From assembly GCA_028554755.1 (NCBI GenBank), contig JAPTOF010000003.1, forward strand, positions 11,630,001-11,694,000: a stretch of DNA of 64,000 bases, in the 5' to 3' direction. Both the position numbers and the translations under genes were made by a program. The notes beneath the pieces were generated by a model that saw only the letters and a list, made by a program, of their open reading frames with translations, had not been told where the DNA came from and did not search any database. This DNA comes from Cordia subcordata (Eukaryota > Streptophyta > Magnoliopsida > Boraginales > Cordiaceae). Position 1 is the stretch's first letter, and the number at the start of each line of letters is the position of its first letter. Shown one piece after another: positions 55,733 to 64,000 of this stretch.

Positions 55733-57491
55733 TGTGGCCCAAAGAATGAATTGAAGAGGGGAGTGAATTGGATTATTGGCACAATTAAGCACTAAAAACT
55801 CTTCACAATTATTTCCGACAAAAGCATATGCAAAATTCAAGGTAAATACTTGAAACATAAAGAGAGTAGGGTTAAGAATAAATGTAGCAATTTAGAGTGG
55901 TTTGAATTCCCGAGAGCTTAGTCCACTACCTAAGGTCTTCCCTTAGGGTTTCAAAAACTTCACTAATGAAATGGCTTCTTGCTTAGTACATTGTAGAAGT
56001 GTAGAACAACAATCACAACCCTTGCTTCACCACTAAGACCATGAGTATTGCCCTAATACTTGAGGATTTCAACCTTTCACTCTTGAGAGATATTCCTCAC
56101 AACTATGCTACCCAAGAGCAAAGAAACTTACACCCAATGTGATTGTAGAGAGTTTAGAATATAAGAACTTCTTTTGAGCAAGTGTACAAAGGTATTTAAA
56201 CCTTCCTATGTTGCTCTAAGTAAATAAGCAATTTATGAGCTCAAGAACTTGATCAATGAATGCTAATAATGAGCAATCAATGAAGATAGTAATAAATGAG
56301 GCAAGATTGCAGAAAAAGAGAATGTATTGAATGCTAAAGCGCTTGTATATATGTTTTGATCAAGTTGTGTCTGAGTTAGGAGGAAAGGGATGTATTTATA
56401 AGCTGAAAAAGTAAGTCTACCAATGGTCAAATTTTAAAAACTACTCAAAAAGGCTACTGGAATACTCTACCGGTCAACCCCCTGGGTTTGCCGATAGTTC
56501 CAGAAGGCAAAAAACCTTACTGAAACACTTTAGTGGTCGATCGGTAGGCTCTTCTGGTATAGCAACATTGCTCTCTATTGTTACCTAAAAATAGAGCCAG
56601 TCGACTGCCTGTGTAGGCTGGTAGATATAGAAACAACTGAAAATTTTGTTTTAACTTTTTACCAAAAAGTAACCTTACATCCCATCAATAATAAGCGATG
56701 TTTTTCTGTAGACTTTGAAAGCTAAAGACAACCATATAAGATCAAGTTACTATTAAATGCTAACACCAACTAATCTTCCAAACATTAAATGCAAGATTAA
56801 ATCAAGAGTTTCAAATTTTATGCATGAAATAAGTCTTTTACATGTAACAGTTTTATCTAATGGGTGACAGTCTTATGCTTATTTACCTATAATACAAACT
56901 CTATACTCAAATAGTGCACTTTTACTATAAAGCTATGCTAATATATACATATATACATACATATAAGCACATATATCCATCAAGATATCGAATACTAATG
57001 TAATAGAGAGTACTATTGTGCATGCAGCTTCATAATGCAAAAATATGGACTTTAAAGCTAAATTTTCTACAGGAAAAGTTGTTTTGAATACAAATAAAAG
57101 CATGTGAACATATAATACTAAGTATAACAGAATAGAAAGAATATATAAATATGTATTGAGGAGAAAAGATGATCGTGTATAAGAGAACAAGACTTATGAA
57201 CAAAATGCATGAAGAATGCATACAATGTACTAAGTTTTTAGGTTCATAGTCATTTGCTTATATACTAAGATCAACTTAACATAAGACTAAAGGAAGAAAA
57301 AAATTATAGCTACAAGTTATCTAAGCTTCATGACCCATGCTCCATAACCATGATCTATCTCTTTTCTTTGCTCCAAAAATGCTACTATGTAAGATATTCA
57401 ATATACTACAAGTAGTAGCAATTAGATAACAAAACACAATTATGGCATCATCAAAATATAATCAACATATATTAAACCAATATATTCAACA
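55733..57491 (-). repeat. 5' LTR of element G
   Basis: On the minus strand it runs TGTTGAATATATTGG...GGGCCACA, 1759 bp, ending next to the primer site. Near its start is ttttgatgatgcc, as in other Sirevirus-like LTRs. A GC-richer segment with gccagtcgactgcc is at 56595-56608. On its outer side it adjoins the RNase H region of element F, so element G inserted there. Confidence 0.85.
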
Positions 57492-59150
57492 AAGTAAATT
57501 TTGTTTTATCCACAAGATTTGAGTTACACTACTACCAGCTGCAATATATTCAACATCGAGAGTAGAGATTGCAACAACTTTTTTGTTTTCTACATGACCA
57601 GGACATTAAAGTATGTCCTAGGAATTGACAAGTTTCACTAGTGCTTTTACAATCTACCTTACATCTAGCCTAATCAGCATCAGAAAATCTACATAAGTCA
57701 AATGAGGTTCATTTTGGCATACCAAAGCCCTAGATTACTAGTTTCTTTAAGATATCTAATTATTCTTTTTACAACAATTAGATGTGTTTCCTTAGGATTA
57801 GATTGAAAGCTAGTACATAGGCATACTGCAAACATAATATCTGGTCTAAAGGCAATTAAATAAAGTAAACTACCAATCATACCTCTTTATTTCTTTTCAT
57901 CCACTGGTTTACCTTTCTCATCTTTGTCCAATTTTGTTGAGAGGCTCATAGGAATCCCAATCTTCTTTATATCTTCAAGCCCAAATTTTTTGATAATTTC
58001 CTTGGTGGATTTGGCTTGGTTGACGAAGACGTCTTCCTTTGTTTCCTTGATTTGAAGTCTAAGGAAGAAAGTGAATTCTCCCCTCGTACTCATTTGGAAT
58101 TTCTTGTGCATAAACTTAGAAAAACTCTCACACAACAATCCATCAGTTACGCCAAAGATTATATCATCAATATAAATTTGAACAAGTAGAATATCATTTC
58201 ATTCTCTTTTAATAAACAAAGAAGAGTCAAGTTTTCCTCTTTCAAAGTTATTTTCCACAAGAAATCCACTAAGTCTTTCATACCAAACTCTCGGAGCTTG
58301 CTTTAAGCCATATAATGTCTTTTCTAATTTAAAAACATGATTTGAAAACAAGAATCTTCAAAATCGGGAGTTGTTCAACATTACCTCTTCTTCAATAAAT
58401 CCATTTAGAAAAGCACTCTTGATATCCATTTGATAGAGTTTAAAATCTATGTAATATGCAAATGCAAGTAACATGCAAATGGATTCTAGTCTAGCTACGG
58501 GGGCATAGGTTTCATCATAATCAATCCCTTCTTCTTGATTATATCCTTGAGCTATAAGTCTAGCCTTGTTCCTAGTTACTATATCGGCTTCATCTAGTTT
58601 GTTTCTAAATAGCTATTTGGTTCCAATCATCAGTCTATCTCTTAGTCTTTCATTCCAAACTTTATTTCTAGCAAATTGATTTAGTCCCTCTTGCGTGGCT
58701 ATTATCCAGTTTTTATCAAGTAAAGCCTCTTTACATTTTTAAGTTATATATCGGAGATAAATGCATAATGTTCACAAAAAGCATTAATATTATGCCTAGT
58801 TCTTACACCTTGAGATGGATCAGCAAGGATTTGATCTTGAGGATGATTCCGCATGAATTTCCAACTCTTTGGTTAATCTTCATAAGTCTCTTTTATCTCA
58901 ATGTTGTTTTCAGGTGAGCATTGTGCATTTACCTTCTTGGCTTGATACTCTTCTTCTTGCTTTGTATCTTCTTGTTTTGTTGGAATATCTCTGTCTTTTG
59001 GAGATGAATTTTTAAGTGTAGTCTTCTCCAAGAGGTAACCTAAATTATCAACTTCCTTTCTCAGCTTAAATGGGTTAGTCTCATCAAATGTAACATGTAT
59101 AGATCTTCCACAACAAGAGTTCATTTAATATACAATCTATAAGTTTTGCT
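57492..59150 (-). pseudogene. Element F RT and RNase H start
   Basis: The minus strand shows, in pieces, the integrase-RT linker (59124-58873), FVNQAKSTKEIIKKFGLEDIKKIGIPMS, MIGSLLYLIAFRPDIMFAVCLC and VVKRIIRYLKETSNLGLWY. RNase H then decays and is cut at 57492 by the LTR of element G. The region that should carry YVDD (about 58150-58200) is out of frame. Confidence 0.82.
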
Positions 59151-59990
59151 CTTAGTAGAGTATCTCAAAAATATGCCTTCGTCCGATTTAACATCAAATT
59201 TTTTCCAGTGATCTTTAGTATTTAGGATAAAACATATACAACCAAACACTTTGAAGTATGAAATTTTAGGTGTTTTTCCATGTCAAAGTTCATATGGAGT
59301 TTTGTTTAAGATGGGTCTAATTAAAACTCTATTTTGCACATAACATGCAGTGTTTATGACTTCACTTTAAAAATATGTTGGCAAGTTTTTTTTTTTTAAC
59401 ATGGTTCTTGCCATTTCTTGTAATGTACAATTCTTCATCTCTGCCACCCTATTTTGTTGAGGAGTCCGAGGGGCTGAAAAGTTGTGTTCTATACCATGTT
59501 CATCACAAAAAAGCATAAAAGGAGTGTTCACATATTCTGTGCCATCATTACTACGAATGCAAGTTATAAAATAGTCTTTCTCATTTTGCACTTTTCTACA
59601 CAATCTTGCAAATTCATTGAAGGCATCATTTTTATGTTCAAGAAATATGACCCATGTAAACCTAGTATAGTCATCTACAACAACAAAGGTATATCTAGAA
59701 TCTCCTAAGCTAGCCACATCAATTGGTCCAAACAAGTCCATATGCAATACTTGCAAAGATCTATTACTTGAAACTTTGTTGAGGGATTTGAAAGATGATT
59801 TGTGTTGTTTCCCCAAATTGACAAGCATCACAAATTTTGTCTTTTCTAAATTTTTGTTTTGGTAAGTCTCTAACTAGATCATGTTTTAATAAATCATTTA
59901 GTAAACTCATACTAGCATGTCCTAATCTTCTATGCCATAACCAAGCATCATTATTCACAACCGATAAACATTTAACATGTTGACACACAA
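59151..59990 (-). pseudogene. Element F integrase
   Basis: WLWHRRLGHASMSLLNDLLKH and CDACQFGE give the zinc domain. VLHMDLFGPIDVASLGDSRYTFVVVDDYTRFTWVIFL and CIRSNDGTEYVN carry the two Asp motifs, and NRVAEMKNCTLQEMARTML carries the catalytic Glu. The main frame at 59367-59831 is open for 154 residues. A shift separates the zinc domain. Confidence 0.87.
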
Positions 59991-60360
59991 GTTGCTCAAT
60001 TTCAACGGTGTAGACATTTTCATTTCTCTTAGTTTCAAATTACACATTATCATTACCACATTAATGTACAATGCAACTAGAGGATTGAAATACTACCTTA
60101 TGACCTTTATTACACAATTGACTTATACTAAGTAGATTGAATTTAAGACCCTCTACAAGTAAGACATTGTGTATCGCAAGAGAATTCTCATTACCAACAC
60201 TTCCTTTTTCCAATTATTTTTCCTTTGCTATTGTCACCAAAGGTTACATCTCCTCCTTTTATTTTCTTCAATTTATAGAAGTGTGATGAGTTTCCCATCA
60301 TGTATTTGGAACAACCATTATCCAAGATTCACTTCATCTTGCTAGTTTTGCTCTCATTGC
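59991..60360 (-). pseudogene. Element F protease region
   Basis: This is a degraded stretch between gag and integrase. Near 60060-60300 the order of motifs (KGHKVVFQSSSCIV-like, then the LLVEGLKFNLLSISQLC block) is recognisable on the minus strand, but the active site is not clear. Confidence 0.6.
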
Positions 60361-62089
60361 ATATCTACACACATGAAATTCGTACAATTCTTTATATTGG
60401 GGTCGCCAACACCTTGGGTTCTTAACATTAGTTTCAATTTTTGCCTTGACAATCCATTTGGGTCTTTGCCAATGTGGGACATGTGATTCTCTATCATGAA
60501 ATTTTCTATAATAATAATGAGTAGATACATGTTCTTTTTTTTTACAATATGTGCAAGTGATGTTTGACTTTGGTGAGGTGGAAGAGGCAGAGGTAGAAGC
60601 TTTGACAAAATAGGCTTTGAAATATTTTTGGTTAATATTTGGTCTATACCTAATTCCACTTTTGTTAAAGGCCATTTTTTGGCATTCAAGGAGTTTTTCA
60701 AAGTTCTCCTTGCCATTTGTAAATTTTTGAATAATACCACTTAAATCCTCAAATTTCTTTTTCAATTCTTTAACTTCTTTTTCAAACTTCACAAAATCTT
60801 CTACTCCTCTTCCATGATTCCAATTTTCTCAATAAGAGAAGCATTTTTCTTTTATAAAATTTCTTTTCCATCAAATGCAAGTTTTAATTTTCTATGCATT
60901 TGCTTATTTTTGCTAAAGCTAAAGACAAATCATCATGTAATTTAAAAAATACATCTTTAAGTTCATCAACGCTATACTTCTCTTCCTCTTCTTCACTAGA
61001 TGAATAATAAATAGATGGAGAAGATGAGGATTGTACCTCATCCTCATAGGCCATGAGGCAAAAGTTGGCTACCTCATGTTGCTCTTCCATATCCTCTTCA
61101 CTTTTGAAGGTGTCCCAAGTGGCCTTGAGTGCTTTGCCTTTCTTCTTCTTTGCTAGCTTTGAGTAATTTGCTTTTAGGTGCCCCGGGTTGTTGCAATTAA
61201 AGCACTTCAATTCGTCATTTCTTGTTTCCTTTTGCCTCTTGAAATCTTTAGTTTCTTTTCCCTTCTTCTTCCAATTGGCATTGTTGGAAGATGCTCCTCT
61301 CTCCATTTTTCTAAATTTCATGAATTTCTTGAAATTCTGGGCAAGAGGTGCAATCTCCTCATCCTCTGGGTCCTCATCATCGTCTTCTTCTTCACTTGAT
61401 GGGTATTTTGAAGCAACAAGTGCAATGGACTTCTTCATTTTCCTATCTTTCTCTTCATAGTTCTTTATTTCAAGCTCATGAGTCATAAGTGACCCAATAA
61501 GTTTGTTGATCTCTAATGTATTTAGCTCTTTGGCTTCCTTGATGGCTGTCACTTTTGGTTGCTATGATGATGACAAGCTTCTTAGCACCTTCCTTACTTT
61601 CTCTACATTTAAATTGTCTTTTCCAAGTGCCTTTAATCCATTAGCAATCTCAATAAATCTAGAGAACATTTGCTCAACACTTTCGTTAGGAACCATTTTA
61701 AACAATTCATATCTATGTATAAACATAGTAATTCTAGATTCTTTTACTTGGCTAGTCCCCTCATAGGTCCCTTCTAATTGGTCCCAAAGTTCCTTAGCCG
61801 AAGTACAATCCATTACCCTTACAAACTCAGTTGTATTCATGGCATTGAACAAATAATGTAAAGCTTTTTGATTTAATTCAAGTAGTTTAATATCCTTATC
61901 ATTCCATGCATGTCGGGTTTAGGCACTCTCATATCCCCTTTTAATTTAGTAGGCAAGGTAGGCCCATTTTTTTATAATCTTCCAAGCTTTATAATCATGC
62001 GATTGTATAAACACTTTCATTCTCATCTTCCAAAATGCATAGTTAGTTCCATCAAAAGGGGGTGCTTGCTTAATAGAAATTCCTTCCAT
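60361..62089 (-). pseudogene. Element F gag
   Basis: The ATG at 62089 (MEGISIKQAPPFDG) is followed by the UBN2 core with ALHYLFNAMNTTEFVRV, SAKELWDQLEGTYEGTSQVKESRI and MFIHRYELFKMVPNESVEQMFSRF. Then come an acidic segment and the knuckle CFNCNNPGHLKANY, whose last Cys is lost. After a Glu-rich tract comes a second knuckle CTYCKKKEHVSTHY, also missing the last Cys. The layout matches element G, but F is more decayed. Confidence 0.85.
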
Positions 62090-62135
62090 ATTTGCTAAAT
62101 GTAATTCTACTAGTTGTTAAACTATAGGTAGAACC

Positions 62136-62150
62136 CTAGCTCTGATACCA
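62136..62150 (-). promoter_or_regulatory. Initiator-Met tRNA primer site of element F
   Basis: The minus strand reads tggtatcagagctag, a perfect copia-type primer site, two bases after the LTR end at 62153. Confidence 0.92.
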
Positions 62151-62152
62151 AT

Positions 62153-63497
62153 TGTCGGTAGGAATATCTTAAGAGGGGGGTAAATTAAGATATTTAACAA
62201 TTTTCGTATTTAAAAATTCACCAAAAATCAACAATTTCTTTCAAGCAAAATATCTAACACAAGATTATCAATATAAGTAAAAAAATAGATAAAGAGTAGA
62301 GAGTAAGAAGACAAATGATTTTTAGGTAGTTCGGGTGAGCCTACGTCTACTGGCCAAGGATGCTCCCCTTAGGACTTCAACAATCTTCACTTTGGTTCTT
62401 CAACTCTTGGTGAAGCAAGAACCAAGTTTTACAACTCTTTGAAACCACTTCTCAAAGAACCCAAGAAATTTCTTCTTTAGGATTTTCCAACACTTTTTGA
62501 AAGCTTACTAAATGTTTTCACAATATTTTAAAGCTATTTTGAGTGTGTATCTAACCAAAAAAAGTGTGAAAATGATAAAAGATAGATTTGTTCTTCTTAC
62601 AAGAAAAATATAGCAAATAAAGCTTTTGAAAGCTCAAAGATTTTACAAGTATAATTCAAAGATTTCAGCAATTGAATGATGATATCAGATTTTGCAAGCT
62701 TGGATTTATGATGTTTTTTAAGCTTTGAAGGTGTATTTAAAGAGTTTTTGATGTTAGGGCTTTGGTAGGTAGAAGAAAGAGAGAAAATGGTGCTGATGAT
62801 ATTAAACGGCTAGTGTATTTATTACAACAACTCGCCAGTTGACTGGTTTGCCCCTTTGCTTTTTGACTAGGCTAGACACTGTAGCCGGTCGATTGGCAAA
62901 GGGGTCCGGCTTTACCCTTCCTTTTTTGTTTTGGCCGAGTGACCTTGCTGGTCAGCCAGTCGACTGGCTTAGGGGGTCTGGCCACTCCAGAAAAGTTGAA
63001 GCAAAGCCAAACTAGCCTAAAACACAATTCAATAAGTTTTGACAATCTTTCATAACACCAAATCAACTCAAAATGCTTTGTAAACAATTTTCAAAGCTTG
63101 GGATCATTCCAAAATGCATTTTTATGCTATGTATGCATTCAAATCATTTTTTCATTTTTTGAAAGACAATGTTCATGAACTTGTGTGTGTCATAAAAAAA
63201 ATGGAGTTTGAGCTATTATTTGCGATTCAAAGGCATTTCACAAAGGAGCATTGTATCTGGTACCCCTTATGACTCCTCTTCACCGCCTTATGACTTCTTA
63301 TCTTCTTCTGCTACAAATTTTGAGCTCTTTGACCCATAATGTTGTTCATGGCTCATTTTCTTCCATCTTCCAAGCATCTATCTTTACAATTCATGTTTAA
63401 CACTTCACACGATGCTTTTTAGTAAAATAATCATATTTATCAATAATGCATATCAAATTTTTCATCATCAAAATCAATACCAAGTATTTAGTCAACA
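62153..63497 (-). repeat. 5' LTR of element F
   Basis: On the minus strand it begins TGTTGACTAAATAC with ttttgatgatgaaa a little inside and ends CCGACA beside the primer site; it is 1345 bp. It is collinear with 48728-50112. The 14-bp palindrome gccagtcgactggc is at 62955-62968, with ctggccactccag just after. The right flank is copia RT sequence. Confidence 0.88.
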
Positions 63498-64000
63498 AAG
63501 TTGTTTTTTTTAAATGGTGACTTAGAAAAAGAAATTTACATGAAGCAACTCGAGGGTTGTGTGACTACTGGTCAAGAAAATAAAGTTTATAAATTACTAA
63601 AGTTGTGATATGGTCTAAAACAAGTACCTAAACAATGACATGAGAAATTTGATCAAGTTTTGTTGAGTGACGATTTTTCATCTGTTAAGTAGATAAATGT
63701 GTATATACATAACTTGTTGATGGTGATTGTATGATTATATGCATTTATGTGGATGACATGCTTATTTTTAGTTCTAGCCTTGATATAATACTAAGAACTA
63801 AAAGTTTCTTGTCTTCTAATATTGATATAAAAGACATGGGGGAAGCTAGTATTATCTAGGCATAAAAATCATAAGAGATGATCATGATTTAATATTAACT
63901 CAAGGACATTATGTGGAGAAACTTCTTTAAAAGTTTGATAATTTTGATGTGATATTTGTAAGCACTTCTTACGATGCTAGTAGTCAATTGAAAAAGAATA
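63498..64000 (+). pseudogene. Copia RT fragment of the copia B family
   Basis: The plus strand reads LNGDLEKEIYMKQLEGCV, then in other frames YGLKQVPKQ.HEKFDQVLLS and a tatgtggatgac (YVDD) at 63747-63758. It is closely similar base for base to the copia B RT on the minus strand (about 22180 down to 21700). Stops and shifts are frequent. It is cut on the left by the LTR of element F and on the right by the window end. Confidence 0.88.

Overview
The window is a repeat-dense, AT-rich stretch of flowering-plant nuclear DNA, most likely from a eudicot. The evidence is a spliced plant-specific WEB-family gene set among nested Ty1/copia and Ty3/gypsy (Athila-type) LTR retrotransposons, solo LTRs and small inverted-repeat elements. 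I see no bacterial or organellar genes, rRNA or tRNA genes, or CRISPR arrays. The species cannot be named from the sequence.

Layout, left to right. Positions 1-9877 hold two Athila-type elements on the minus strand (tRNA-Asp primer sites, LTRs of about 1.9 kb running TGATGT...ACATCA). A solo LTR sits in the gag of the first, and a 1.5 kb palindrome made of facing LTR pieces sits in the LTR of the second. Positions 9878-11556 are a decayed copia 3' end. Positions 12767-25896 are one old copia element (copia A, plus strand, target duplication aagag) that has taken three guests: a solo Athila LTR (14684-16470), an inverted-repeat DNA element (16483-17205) and a nearly complete copia element on the other strand (copia B, 19687-25533, target duplication gttat).

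Positions 26071-30460 (minus strand) are the one convincing host gene, a two-exon WEB-family coiled-coil protein resembling the PMI2/PMI15 group that acts in light-driven chloroplast movement. Its 2.7 kb intron contains a 448 bp Mutator-type MITE with a 9-bp target duplication. Its stop codon lies only about 170 bp from the end of copia A. Positions 30963-31690 contain hydrophobic open frames that could be part of an unrecognised membrane-protein gene, or chance.

Positions 33541-38845 are a copia derivative that is almost entirely a palindrome of two roughly 2.45 kb arms, flanked by an imperfect 5-bp duplication. Positions 39452-48727 are an Athila-type element on the plus strand with a long degenerate gag-pol, its LTR split by an unclassified 1.86 kb repeat. 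Positions 48728-63497 are a tangle of Sirevirus-like copia pieces on the minus strand: a 3' LTR and polypurine tract, an extra ORF in the env-like position, an element lacking reverse transcriptase, and a 5' half with LTR, primer site, gag and pol. The window ends in an RT fragment of the copia B family on the plus strand.

All transposon reading frames seen carry stops or frameshifts; copia B is the least damaged. The most unusual observations are: copia B has no tRNA-type primer site but carries, exactly where one belongs, 14 nt complementary to its own LTR; the copia palindrome; and GTCGAC-centred palindrome clusters shared by LTRs of unrelated superfamilies.
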